Shown here piece after piece: positions 1-7,301 of a stretch of DNA of 22,320 nucleotides. The DNA lies in contig PHAF01000011.1 in the NCBI GenBank assembly GCA_002841605.1, positions 1 to 22,320 on the forward strand, read 5' to 3'. The position numbers were made by a program, and so were the translations under genes. Below the pieces are notes generated by a model, which was not told where the DNA came from, searched no databases, and saw nothing but the letters and a program-made list of their open reading frames with translations. Each line of letters starts with the position of its first letter. Positions within the stretch are counted from its first letter, which is position 1. The stretch is from Firmicutes bacterium HGW-Firmicutes-10. Lineage in GTDB: Bacteria > Bacillota_I > Bacilli_A > Erysipelotrichales > Erysipelotrichaceae.

Positions 1-443
1 TAAATAACCGCACCATTTGAAAATTCAATTTTGAAAACCTCGACAGAAAACAAGTCTTTTTCCTTAAGATAATCCACAATCAAATCATCCACGTTACTAT
101 ACTCAAAATAACTCAACTCGACTGTTGTATAAATATCTTCTCCCAATCCGATTTTTGAATTCGGGAAATCGATCGCATACAGGTCTTGATACGTCTTACT
201 TAAAACTGAATCAATAATTTGAGAATCACTTAAAACACCAATAAGGCGATTTGCATCATATATCTTTGTAACCATTTGCGGTTGACTGTACACTCTCAAA
301 ATTTCCTGTTGAAAAACAGCTCCATCCAACTCGGTCTGAATTCTGACTTGCTCAGGATTTTGACTTTGATTAGCACCGGAAGTAATTACGGTTATAATCA
401 AACTAATCATGACAGCTAACACAACAGGTATAAATTTTTTCAT
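1..443 (-). CDS. Secreted or membrane-anchored protein, N-terminal part (runs off the left edge)
   Basis: This open frame has no stop for 147 codons and continues past the left edge. The start is the ATG at 443, preceded by GGAG at a 5-base spacing and only 10 bases after the dnaB stop, so it is probably cotranscribed with dnaB. Residues 4-23 form a hydrophobic segment after MKK, which fits an uncleaved anchor or a signal peptide. The rest is a soluble extracytoplasmic region with alternating acidic and hydrophobic stretches, including GEDIYTTVELSYFEYSNVDD. I cannot see a catalytic domain. The style recalls the N-terminal region of M23 peptidase/G5-domain wall proteins found near dnaB in some Erysipelotrichia, but that is an impression from memory and the deciding C-terminal part lies outside the window. 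Confidence 0.75.
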   Translation of the reverse strand, partial: MKKFIPVVLAVMISLIITVITSGANQSQNPEQVRIQTELDGAVFQQEILRVYSQPQMVTKIYDANRLIGVLSDSQIIDSVLSKTYQDLYAIDFPNSKIGLGEDIYTTVELSYFEYSNVDDLIVDYLKEKDLFSVEVFKIEFSNGAVI

Positions 444-453
444 TCAAACTCCT

Positions 454-1791
454 TTATTGACCAACCTCTTCTTTTGCAATATTATAGAACGCATTGATCT
501 TTAGGTCAAATGCTAACTCAAATTTGCCGGTAGGACCATTACGGTGTTTAGCAATATCAATTTCAGCTTTGACCTGCTTATCATCGCTTTTCTCTTTCTG
601 ATAATACTCATCACGATATAAAAACATGACGATATCCGCATCTTGTTCCAATGCACCAGACTCACGCAAGTCAGAAAGCATCGGACGTTTGTCTTCACGA
701 CGCTCAACCAAACGAGATAACTGTGACAAGGCAATGACCGGGACTTGCATTTCGCGCGCCAAAGCTTTTAAGCTTCGAGAAATTTCAGAAACTTCCTGTT
801 GACGGTTTTCGTTGTTTCGTCCGCTACCCATAATCAATTGGATATAGTCGATAACGACTAAACCCAGGCCATGTTCGGCTCGTAATTTCCGACATTTGGA
901 AAATACTTCAGAAACACGTATGGATGGTGTATCATCAACAAACAATTGCATGGCTTTCATTTCGGTTGCAGCCTCATTAAGCATATTCCACTCCGGACCA
1001 GATAAATAACCTGTACGAAGTTGTCCGATCGGTATCATTGAAGCTGCAGACAACATACGGGTTATCAATTGTTCGGCTGGCATTTCCAAAGAGAATAGAG
1101 CGACCGGTTGTTGATTGTGACGTGAAACCTGCATAGCCAAGTTTAATGCAAATGCCGTTTTACCCATCGAAGGACGGGCAGCCAATATGATCAAATCGCC
1201 TCGCTGTAAACCGTTGGTCAGATTATCAAGAGCTCTAAAAGATGTCTTAAGACCGGTAATGTTGCTTTTATTGGCACTCATTTTTGTAATGGTCTCCATG
1301 ACCGTTGAAACGACTTCTTTCGCATTACGGAAATCGGATGCTCTGCGATTGCGCGTGACATTCAAAATGCTCTTTTCCGCTTGATCCATGACATCATCCA
1401 AATCGCCGGAATGCACAAATCCGTCTTCTGCTATTTTCTGGGCAGTCAAAATCAGATTACGCATGTACGCCCGATCTTGAATCATCTCAACATAATACTT
1501 AACATTGGCCGAAGATACCGAGTGGTCGGCCAGCTGCAAGACATAATCCGCCCCGCCAATGGATGGCAATTGACCGCGTTCACTCAAACGCGTGATCAAA
1601 CTTGTACCATCTACCGGTTTCCCCATATCGCTTAGCTCGGTAATTGCAGTAAATACCTTTTTGTGAGCTTCAAGAAAAAAGTCTTCGGGAATGAGCCCGG
1701 TTTCTATGGCGGTTTTAATGGTATTGGGATAAATAAGCATCGCTCCGAGCAATGCTTGTTCTGCTTCTAAACTATGGGGCAATTGCCGCAT
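454..1791 (-). CDS. dnaB: Replicative DNA helicase DnaB
   Basis: This is the hexameric ATP-driven helicase that unwinds DNA ahead of the replication fork and works with primase. The protein has the usual two-part layout. The N-terminal primase-interacting domain begins MRQLPHSLEAEQALLGAML. The RecA-like motor has Walker A ARPSMGKT near residues 205-212, Walker B LGLVVIDYIQL, and the motif RESGALEQDADIVMFLYRDE near the end. At 445 residues the length is normal. A GTG at 1800 would add three residues, but its ribosome binding site would be too close. The ATG at 1791 has GAGG about 8 bases upstream and gives the standard family N-terminus, so I prefer it. It follows rplI by 10 bases within a minus-strand operon. 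Nothing is odd about it. Confidence 0.97.
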   Translation of the reverse strand: MRQLPHSLEAEQALLGAMLIYPNTIKTAIETGLIPEDFFLEAHKKVFTAITELSDMGKPVDGTSLITRLSERGQLPSIGGADYVLQLADHSVSSANVKYYVEMIQDRAYMRNLILTAQKIAEDGFVHSGDLDDVMDQAEKSILNVTRNRRASDFRNAKEVVSTVMETITKMSANKSNITGLKTSFRALDNLTNGLQRGDLIILAARPSMGKTAFALNLAMQVSRHNQQPVALFSLEMPAEQLITRMLSAASMIPIGQLRTGYLSGPEWNMLNEAATEMKAMQLFVDDTPSIRVSEVFSKCRKLRAEHGLGLVVIDYIQLIMGSGRNNENRQQEVSEISRSLKALAREMQVPVIALSQLSRLVERREDKRPMLSDLRESGALEQDADIVMFLYRDEYYQKEKSDDKQVKAEIDIAKHRNGPTGKFELAFDLKINAFYNIAKEEVGQ

Positions 1792-1801
1792 GACCTTCAC
1801 C

Positions 1802-2248
1802 TCAGCTCTTTGCTTTTAAATGTACTGTAATAAATCCTTCAACATCTCGATGCAAATCAATCATGACTTTGCTTACGCCCAACTCCGACAACGTCTCGGT
1901 TTTCATTTTACGCTTATCAATCACGATCTTATGTTTTTTGTTTAACTCCTCAGCGACTTGCTTCGTCGATATGGAACCAAACACTTTTCCTTTTTCCCCA
2001 GTCTTTACCTCAAAGACCAATGTGATCTTCTCAAGTTGCTCTTTCAATTTCAAAGCATTTTCTTTATTTTTGGCTTCCTCATCTTTTACATGTTGCTTTT
2101 GATCTGCCAAAACCTCCATGCTCTTTGTGGATGCGGCCAATGCCAGTTTATTTCTAAACAAGAAATTGCGGGCATACCCGTCAGAAACTTCCACGACCTC
2201 ACCCTTTTTGCCGACATTTTTTACGTCAGCTAACAATATTACTTTCAT
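1802..2248 (-). CDS. rplI: 50S ribosomal protein L9
   Basis: L9 binds 23S rRNA at the base of the L1 stalk and helps keep reading frame. The N-terminal domain is diagnostic: MKVILLADVKNVGKKGEVVEV followed by DGYARNFLFRNKLA. After it come a charged connecting helix (about residues 45-75) and a C-terminal rRNA-binding domain. The length of 148 residues is standard. The ribosome binding site AGGAGGG lies inside the last codons of gdpP, and the ATG is 3 bases after the gdpP stop, so translation of the two is likely coupled. The order gdpP-rplI-dnaB is conserved in many Firmicutes. Confidence 0.98.
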   Translation of the reverse strand: MKVILLADVKNVGKKGEVVEVSDGYARNFLFRNKLALAASTKSMEVLADQKQHVKDEEAKNKENALKLKEQLEKITLVFEVKTGEKGKVFGSISTKQVAEELNKKHKIVIDKRKMKTETLSELGVSKVMIDLHRDVEGFITVHLKAKS

Positions 2249-2251
2249 GAA

Positions 2252-4210
2252 CTAACCCTCCTGTTCAAAATACTCTTTAATACTTGCATCCAGTAAAACT
2301 ACCATTTGTTCTATGGTCGTGTTTTCACGTTGTAAAGCTGCTGCCGAGAAATGCCCGCCACCACTTAACTTTTCCATGATGACTTGTACATTGATCTTCC
2401 CTTTTGAACGGGCAGATACAGCAACCTGATGATCATCGATTCGGGCTACCACAAAGGAAGCCTCTACATTTTTTACCGACAGTAACATCTCGGCCACTTG
2501 CGACATGATACTGCGCGATACGATCGTTTTTTCTTCATATGGAGCTATAACGACGCCTTTGGGCCGCTGCTGAGAACATTTTAACATGCTTGTCTTCAGT
2601 TCAAACTCACCAAATTCGTCTTTCAGCAGGTTATCCGCTTCGACAGTATCAGCACCCATGTTTTTAAGGACTGACGCAGCTTCAAATGTCCGAGAACCCG
2701 TCCGATTACGGAATCGGTTGGTATCGATCAACATGCCGGTAAACATGATCGTTGCTTCCTCTGTAGATATGTCAATGTTTGATATTTGATACGGAAACAA
2801 CTCCGCTACCAGCTCACTGACTGAAGAAGCTGAGGATTCGATATATACCAGCACTGGATTGAATGTGAAATCACTGCTGCGACGATGATGATCGATCACA
2901 ATGACCTTCTTAGCTTTTTCGATGACGGAAGTCGCATTGCTGTAAGCAGCATTGTTATGATCCACCATAATAACCAACGTGTTGGCATCCAATATTTCCA
3001 GCGCTTCCGACTCACTTATAAATCGGTGACGTTGATTTAACATCTCTTTATATTTAGCCAGGGCACCGGTAAGTTTTATTTCAATCCCGCCGGATTTCGA
3101 TACGATATACACTTCTTTGTCATAGCTAAGTGCTATTCGGCTCATACCGATAGCTGCTCCCATACAGTCAAAATCCATTTCCTTATGTCCGACAATAATC
3201 ACTGTTTTAGATTGTTGAATCAAGTCACGAATCGTTTGAGCGATGACGCGAACGCGAACTTTACTTCGTTTCTCTTGCGCCTGAGAGCTACCACCGAAGT
3301 ACTTGATGTCTTCATTAAACGATTTGATAGCTACTTGATCGCCTCCACGACTTTGCGCAAGTTCCAAAGCGGTGTTGACCATTTCTTCTAACTGCAAGAA
3401 ATCTGATGTCTTGCGAGAAAATGCCATCGATAAAGTAATCGCAACGTCCACGTCTGCGGCCGCTTTGCGAATATAAGATAAAATATCAAAACGGTTACTC
3501 ATGACATTTTTATAAATGCGTTCATTGAGCACGACTAAGAAGCGATCAGCTTTGATCCGGCGCAAAAACATCCCGTGCTTTTTTGCCCAATCGACGACCG
3601 GTTGACGGATTTGTGAATCTATCAATGCGATCTTCTGTTCCTCTTCATATTGAGTCGTTTCTTCATAATTATCGATATGAATCAATCCGAGTACGACTTG
3701 TTCATCCTCATAAGCTGATTCCAGCTGACTGATTTCTGTAATATCACGGAAAAACAGCAACTGAGCATTTTCCTTACGAACTACCTCATAAACACTGTCA
3801 TTTACCTCAATGATCAAACTTTCACTGTCTCCGGTAAAGAGTTTGTTGATTTCCGGGGATAATGCTGTGATTTTTGATCCGATCAATGATATGCCTCGTT
3901 GATCAAAAATCTCACTCATCCAAGTGACATTGTAATTTTCATCATATGTCACTATTCCTACTCCACCGAGCTCCAACGCATCTTTGGCATCTTTGCCAAG
4001 AACACGTGTAATTGAGAAAATCCGGTCTCTCTGATCTTTTTCATATGTCTGAATAATCAAATAGATAAATGAAATGTTCATCAACAAGTAAATAAACAGA
4101 AGCAGATAGACATAGTTGAAAAGGAATATGAAAAAGATGAAAAGAATGATGATTTCAAACAGCAGTATGATAGCGATTTTTGATTTTAAGCGGTCAAAGC
4201 TTTCAAGCAT
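2252..4210 (-). CDS. gdpP: Cyclic-di-AMP phosphodiesterase GdpP (DHH/DHHA1, formerly YybT)
   Basis: GdpP hydrolyses the second messenger c-di-AMP, which controls potassium and osmolyte transport and wall homeostasis. All expected parts are visible in 652 residues. Two transmembrane helices lie at about 11-54, then a PAS-like region (about 75-160) and a degenerate GGDEF-like region (about 170-305) without an intact GGDEF signature. The DHH catalytic domain has H342-x3-D346-x-D348, D417 and D440-H441-H442, and a C-terminal DHHA1 domain contains GGGHFSAAA. Metal-binding residues look complete, so the enzyme should be active. The start ATG at 4210 has GGGAG upstream and overlaps the preceding membrane protein gene by 8 bases, suggesting coupling. 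It sits directly upstream of rplI as in Bacillus. Confidence 0.96.
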   Translation of the reverse strand: MLESFDRLKSKIAIILLFEIIILFIFFIFLFNYVYLLLFIYLLMNISFIYLIIQTYEKDQRDRIFSITRVLGKDAKDALELGGVGIVTYDENYNVTWMSEIFDQRGISLIGSKITALSPEINKLFTGDSESLIIEVNDSVYEVVRKENAQLLFFRDITEISQLESAYEDEQVVLGLIHIDNYEETTQYEEEQKIALIDSQIRQPVVDWAKKHGMFLRRIKADRFLVVLNERIYKNVMSNRFDILSYIRKAAADVDVAITLSMAFSRKTSDFLQLEEMVNTALELAQSRGGDQVAIKSFNEDIKYFGGSSQAQEKRSKVRVRVIAQTIRDLIQQSKTVIIVGHKEMDFDCMGAAIGMSRIALSYDKEVYIVSKSGGIEIKLTGALAKYKEMLNQRHRFISESEALEILDANTLVIMVDHNNAAYSNATSVIEKAKKVIVIDHHRRSSDFTFNPVLVYIESSASSVSELVAELFPYQISNIDISTEEATIMFTGMLIDTNRFRNRTGSRTFEAASVLKNMGADTVEADNLLKDEFGEFELKTSMLKCSQQRPKGVVIAPYEEKTIVSRSIMSQVAEMLLSVKNVEASFVVARIDDHQVAVSARSKGKINVQVIMEKLSGGGHFSAAALQRENTTIEQMVVLLDASIKEYFEQEG

Positions 4211-5120
4211 TCTTTTTCACTCCCAACAGTTTTTGGCGGATATCGGTTACCATATCAAGAAGTCCGATAAGCAGAAGCGGAAACACAGCAATCGTCGGTA
4301 TGAGTAAAAGGCTAAGTATCGCTGTAAAAATCAATGTGTGGATACGATAGCGTTTCTGTATGACAGCAAGAAGAATCAAAGCATGGATAATGATGGCAAT
4401 CGACGAGAATATAAACAGTGTATAACCCACATTTTGCCAGAATTGTTCCAATTTAAGTTGTGTCACTAGCGGCCAAGCAAACAGCAATGCCATCAATATA
4501 TATCCGATATATGCCGGAAACTTGAATTTGGATAGCGGTGAAGATGGTGGGGTCGTTATTCGAGCTACACGGCTCAGCAATATGCGTGCAAAGATGTGAA
4601 GTAAATAGGCTTCCAGAATTGCTCCGAAGAAGATGGTCATGACAATGACCAGCCGGATGACGGATGACTCATTGGCAATCGGTTCGACATCCATTGTACG
4701 TAAAAACTCGGTTACGATTTTTATTTCATCACCCATATCATAACCGAAAAACGACGCAAATAAAACCATGGATAGAAAATAGATAATGGTTGTAAGCAAA
4801 GTTGTGAATAAAAACTGGGTCCTGTTGTCAAATCTCTTGTTAACTCCAAACCCATAAAACAAGCCGACCAACCCGTACATCGCCGCGAATATCAGTGACG
4901 GAAGTGTAGACATCATCACAGCAATGATCACAACGCTGATATATGGCAGCCAACCGGCTTTGAATCCGTATCGTGCCGTATATATAATGATGGGCAACGG
5001 GATGATCCAGGCAAAGTAAACATTAAGTTGTCCGGCAAATTGTCGATCGATAAGCAGAAAAACACTGATCAGTGCGATCATTGCGGCTCCTTCAGTAATT
5101 TTACGGACTTCTTTTCGCAT
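4203..5120 (-). CDS. DUF2232 (YybS-like) multi-pass membrane protein
   Basis: This is a very hydrophobic 305-residue protein with about 7-8 predicted membrane segments. The first is MIALISVFLLIDRQFAG, and the last is a run of I/L-rich residues near 270-295. Position and composition match the YybS/DUF2232 family, which lies immediately upstream of gdpP in many Firmicutes. Its biochemical role is not established; some relatives resemble ECF S components. A longer frame starts at 5150, but the ATG at 5120 has AGGAG with a 6-base spacer and gives an N-terminus MRKEVRKITEGA that starts just before the first helix, so I use it. It overlaps gdpP by 8 bases. Its upstream gap holds a terminator and has no room for a convincing promoter. 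Confidence 0.85.
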   Translation of the reverse strand: MRKEVRKITEGAAMIALISVFLLIDRQFAGQLNVYFAWIIPLPIIIYTARYGFKAGWLPYISVVIIAVMMSTLPSLIFAAMYGLVGLFYGFGVNKRFDNRTQFLFTTLLTTIIYFLSMVLFASFFGYDMGDEIKIVTEFLRTMDVEPIANESSVIRLVIVMTIFFGAILEAYLLHIFARILLSRVARITTPPSSPLSKFKFPAYIGYILMALLFAWPLVTQLKLEQFWQNVGYTLFIFSSIAIIIHALILLAVIQKRYRIHTLIFTAILSLLLIPTIAVFPLLLIGLLDMVTDIRQKLLGVKKNA

Positions 5121-5137
5121 GATTTGCTCCTTATTAC

Positions 5138-5167
5138 AAAAAACCTCCACCGACTGGCGATGGAGGT
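5138..5167 (-). terminator. Intrinsic terminator or attenuator after rpsR
   Basis: On the minus strand the arms ACCTCCATCG and CGGTGGAGGT (10 pairs including one G-U) enclose a 5-base loop and are followed by six T. It stands 7 bases after the rpsR stop. Because the next gene begins at 5120 without its own visible promoter, it probably terminates only part of the transcripts. Confidence 0.85.
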
Positions 5168-5174
5168 AAACGTT

Positions 5175-5405
5175 CTAGTCGGCTACGTACGGCAGTAATG
5201 CCATTTGACGAGCGCGCTTAATTGCGGTGGCAAGCATCCGTTGATATTTTGCACGTGTGCCTGTTACGCGTCTGGGAATGATTTTCCCATTGGCCGAAAT
5301 AAATCTTTTCAGTAATTCAATATCCTTATAGTCAATCGTAGTGACATTGTTTTTTGTGAAGTAACAGACTTTCTTTCGGGTTGTGCGTTGTTTTTTGAAA
5401 GCCAT
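5175..5405 (-). CDS. rpsR: 30S ribosomal protein S18
   Basis: S18 binds the 16S rRNA platform as a heterodimer with S6, whose gene is two positions upstream. The 76-residue sequence carries the family core: KVCYFTKNN, DYKDIELLKRFIS, the IPRRVTGT motif, and the C-terminus KRARQMALLPYV. Only one cysteine is present in the N-terminal region, the common Bacillus-like form without a CxxC zinc site. AAGGAG precedes the ATG, and the gene is 15 bases after ssb. It is the last gene before a strong hairpin terminator. Confidence 0.98.
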   Translation of the reverse strand: MAFKKQRTTRKKVCYFTKNNVTTIDYKDIELLKRFISANGKIIPRRVTGTRAKYQRMLATAIKRARQMALLPYVAD

Positions 5406-5420
5406 GGGCTGTCTCCTTTC

Positions 5421-5867
5421 TTAGAACGGCAAGTCGTCGCTTGAAATATCAAGAGTCGGACCTGTCGAAAAATCATCTTCGCTAAAGTTATTATTATCCG
5501 GCTGATAACCGGCTGTGCTATCAAATGAATTTGAAGCGGGTCTTTGAGTAGAACCGGAACGCGATTCGAGCAATTGAACATTTTCTGAAACAACTTCGGT
5601 AACATAGACTTTTCTACCGGTGCTGTCATCATAGCTCCTGCTTGAAATACGTCCTTCGACGGATACCATGGCTCCTTTTTTTGCATATTGGCCTAAAAAC
5701 TCGGCGGTTTTTTCCCATGCTACACAATTAATGAAATCGGCTTGTTCTTGTTGTCCGAACCGGCGGTTTACGGCCACCGTGAAACTGACGACAGATTTAC
5801 CGGTTTGTGTTCTTTTTAATTCGGGATCTTTGGTCAAACGACCAACCAATACGACACGATTTACCAT
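5421..5867 (-). CDS. ssb: Single-stranded DNA-binding protein
   Basis: SSB coats single-stranded DNA during replication and repair. The OB fold covers roughly residues 1-105, with VNRVVLVGRLTKDPELK at the start, DFINCVAWEKTAEFL in the middle and VEGRISSRSY. A low-complexity linker rich in S, N, D and G follows. The acidic tip DDLPF at the extreme C-terminus is the docking peptide for partner proteins. The 148-residue length is usual. The gene lies 10 bases after rpsF with GGAG overlapping the end of rpsF, the classic rpsF-ssb-rpsR arrangement. Confidence 0.98.
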   Translation of the reverse strand: MVNRVVLVGRLTKDPELKRTQTGKSVVSFTVAVNRRFGQQEQADFINCVAWEKTAEFLGQYAKKGAMVSVEGRISSRSYDDSTGRKVYVTEVVSENVQLLESRSGSTQRPASNSFDSTAGYQPDNNNFSEDDFSTGPTLDISSDDLPF

Positions 5868-5877
5868 GTTATTCTCC

Positions 5878-6168
5878 TTACTCTTCTTCTTTGTTGATGA
5901 TTAAGTAGCGAACGATGTTGCCGTTGATTCGATTAAGACGATCCAACTCCTTAACACCTGCTTGATCAGCTTCGAAATTTCCCACGACATAATAACCTTT
6001 AGTCATGTGGTTGATCTCGTATGCAAACTCACGCATGCCCCACTCTGTTACTTCCCCGACGACTCCACCATTGTTTGTGATGATTTCATTCATGTTAGCA
6101 ATAAGAGCTTGGCGTGCGGCATCATCTAGTGATGCGTTTACAATGAACATGATCTCATACTTGCGCAT
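5878..6168 (-). CDS. rpsF: 30S ribosomal protein S6
   Basis: S6 pairs with S18 in the small subunit. The N-terminus MRKYEIMFIVNASLDD, the central VTEWGMREFAYEI and the terminal LNRINGNIVRYLIIN are typical. The open frame extends upstream to 6261, but the ATG at 6168 is decided by AGGAGGTG 5 bases upstream and by the family N-terminus, giving 96 residues. The gene is first in an operon with ssb and rpsR and has its own strong promoter. Its leader RNA can fold over the ribosome binding site, which suggests feedback control. Confidence 0.97.
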   Translation of the reverse strand: MRKYEIMFIVNASLDDAARQALIANMNEIITNNGGVVGEVTEWGMREFAYEINHMTKGYYVVGNFEADQAGVKELDRLNRINGNIVRYLIINKEEE

Positions 6169-6176
6169 TGTGACAC

Positions 6177-6211
6177 CTCCTTGTGGTCTATTGGCCTTTT
6201 CAGGCAAGGAG
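6177..6211 (-). promoter_or_regulatory. rpsF leader hairpin that can sequester the ribosome binding site
   Basis: In the mRNA sense, CTCCTT (6211-6206) is perfectly complementary to AAGGAG (6182-6177), the rpsF Shine-Dalgarno site. Just inside lies a second hairpin, GCCT-GAAA-AGGC (6205-6194), leaving an asymmetric 3' bulge of 11 bases. A bulged stem is the general architecture of the published S6:S18-binding rpsF leader motif. I do not see its characteristic CCG in the bulge, so assignment to that family is tentative. The complementarity itself is directly seen. Confidence 0.55.
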
Positions 6212-6241
6212 CGAATATTTTCATATCCACCCGTATCGTAC

Positions 6242-6270
6242 ATTATAACAGAACAAATCAACCATGTAAA
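6242..6270 (-). promoter_or_regulatory. Strong promoter of rpsF-ssb-rpsR
   Basis: The minus strand reads TTTACA, a 17-base spacer, then a perfect TATAAT. The predicted start near 6235 gives a leader of about 66 bases before rpsF. Confidence 0.85.
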
Positions 6271-6272
6271 CC

Positions 6273-6293
6273 AAAAAAAAGCACCTTTGGTGC
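6273..6293 (-). terminator. Intrinsic terminator after ispD
   Basis: On the minus strand GCACC-AAA-GGTGC is followed by eight T. Weaker pairing (G-U and A-U) can lengthen the stem towards 6300. It lies about 10 bases after the ispD stop and just upstream of the rpsF promoter. Confidence 0.8.
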
Positions 6294-6303
6294 CCCTTAA
6301 GTG

Positions 6304-6945
6304 CTATCTTACATCGTCCGGAGTCGTGATTTTAATATTTGCATATGAGCCTTCAATGACCCGGATACGAGTATCAGAACATAGCTCAGCAATTTGTGCA
6401 TCATCGGTAGCATTTAAACCAATATCGTACGCTTTGTTATAACATTGTAAGATCAGTGAAGTCTTAAAAGCTTGAGGTGTTTGGGCAAGCATATGATCAT
6501 CCCGGTCGACAGTCGAAGAAATATAATCTCCGTCCATCTTCTTGATTGTATCCTTAGGTTTAACTGCCAGTATCGCGGCATCTTCCTGTTCCATCGCATT
6601 CAGCAAGCGATTGACACAGTCCATCGGTAACCACGGTCGAGCTCCGTCGTGAATCAACACGACATCTTCGGTTACGGCCATCAATCCATTAAAAACACTG
6701 TCCTGACGCGTATCTCCACCGTTGACCGAAACGATTTTTCCGGATTCGTTTTGTCTGACGATGCGTGGCATGTCAGCCCGGTTGGTCACGATGACGACTT
6801 GTTTGCATCGAGGATCATTTAAAAATAGTTGGAGGGTTTGCTCCAAGACTGTTTTACCCTCTTTAAGCGGATAAAACATCTTGTTATACCCCAATCCCAT
6901 GCGCGTCCCTTTACCGGCCGCGACAATCAGTGCTGAATAGTTCAT
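6304..6945 (-). CDS. ispD: 2-C-methyl-D-erythritol 4-phosphate cytidylyltransferase
   Basis: IspD transfers CMP from CTP to MEP in the non-mevalonate isoprenoid pathway. The nucleotide-binding loop IVAAGKGTRMG lies near residues 7-17 and is followed by NKMFYPL. VLIHDGARPW marks the substrate site, and DDHMLAQTPQAFK and NATDDAQIAE are typical family motifs. The tail NIKITTPDDVR stops almost at once, so at 213 residues it is somewhat shorter than most relatives (about 225-235), losing part of the last helix. AGAGGTGG precedes the ATG. A related alternative, ribitol-5-phosphate cytidylyltransferase (TarI), is less likely because no teichoic-acid genes are nearby. It is transcribed alone, divergently from the B12 module. 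Confidence 0.9.
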   Translation of the reverse strand: MNYSALIVAAGKGTRMGLGYNKMFYPLKEGKTVLEQTLQLFLNDPRCKQVVIVTNRADMPRIVRQNESGKIVSVNGGDTRQDSVFNGLMAVTEDVVLIHDGARPWLPMDCVNRLLNAMEQEDAAILAVKPKDTIKKMDGDYISSTVDRDDHMLAQTPQAFKTSLILQCYNKAYDIGLNATDDAQIAELCSDTRIRVIEGSYANIKITTPDDVR

Positions 6946-6969
6946 AAGCCACCTCTTAATCTTTTACCT

Positions 6970-6998
6970 ATTTTAACACTTTTTCATTATATTTTCAT
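6970..6998 (-). promoter_or_regulatory. Possible ispD promoter
   Basis: The minus strand shows ATGAAA, 17 bases, then TAAAAT, located about 25 bases before ispD. A TATAAT at 6991-6986 without a good -35 is an alternative. The gene-free stretch 6946-7301 holds this, the divergent riboswitch promoter, the riboswitch and its terminator. Confidence 0.35.
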
Positions 6999-7020
6999 TG
7001 ATTTTATTTTCGATATTTGG

Positions 7021-7049
7021 TTGTAATCATTTTCGAATGCTCTTATAAT
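7021..7049 (+). promoter_or_regulatory. Promoter of the cobalamin riboswitch transcript
   Basis: TTGTAA (7021-7026), a 17-base spacer and TATAAT (7044-7049) predict a start near 7056, just ahead of the riboswitch. Confidence 0.75.
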
Positions 7050-7057
7050 GAAAGTGT

Positions 7058-7242
7058 TGAATAGGTGTTTAACCGACTTAATAGGGAATCCGGCTAACCG
7101 GAGCTGCCCCAGCAACTGTCGATACCGACGACAAAAACAAACCACTGTGCAAACGGGAAGGGTTTTTGAAGGATGACGTATCAGCCAGTAGACCTGCCTA
7201 ATTCAAAAAATTTCTGTTTTATCTTCTGGGTGAAAGATAAAA
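7058..7242 (+). promoter_or_regulatory. Cobalamin (B12) riboswitch
   Basis: The conserved core is unmistakable: TTAATAGGGAATCCGG, GCTGCCCCAGCAACTGT, CCACTGTGC, GGGAAGG, GGATGA, and the B12 box AGCCAGTAGACCTGCC at 7183-7198. After it, TTTTATCTT and AAGATAAAA form a 9-bp stem (7217-7242) with loop CTGGGTGA. That CTGGG complements CCCAG in the L5 loop (7108-7112), so the ligand-sensing L5/L13 kissing interaction appears intact. It lies upstream of B12 uptake and adenosylation genes, and coenzyme binding should reduce their expression. Confidence 0.95.
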
Positions 7243-7266
7243 AGGCAACAAACTTGTCTTTTTTCG

Positions 7267-7289
7267 CACATCCTCGGGTGTGTTTTTTT
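7267..7289 (+). terminator. Riboswitch expression-platform terminator
   Basis: The sequence 7267-7282 (CACATC-CTCG-GGTGTG, with one T-G pair) followed by seven T forms an intrinsic terminator. It stands 3 bases before GGGAGG of the first gene. It is therefore placed to stop transcription when B12 is bound. Effects on the adjacent ribosome binding site cannot be excluded. Confidence 0.75.
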
Positions 7290-7301
7290 ATGGGAGGAAC
7301 A

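Noticed and set aside
5309..5686. 125-codon minus-strand frame overlapping ssb and rpsR
   Set aside because: It is in another frame across two certain genes and its composition looks random.
6005..6442. 145-codon plus-strand open frame over rpsF, its leader and ispD
   Set aside because: It is antisense to two conserved genes and their regulatory region and shows no protein-family pattern.
7173..7301. N-terminal extension of the DUF4430 protein beginning inside the riboswitch
   Set aside because: The extra codons run through riboswitch P13 and the terminator; the ATG at 7302 has a clear GGGAGG and a proper membrane anchor start.
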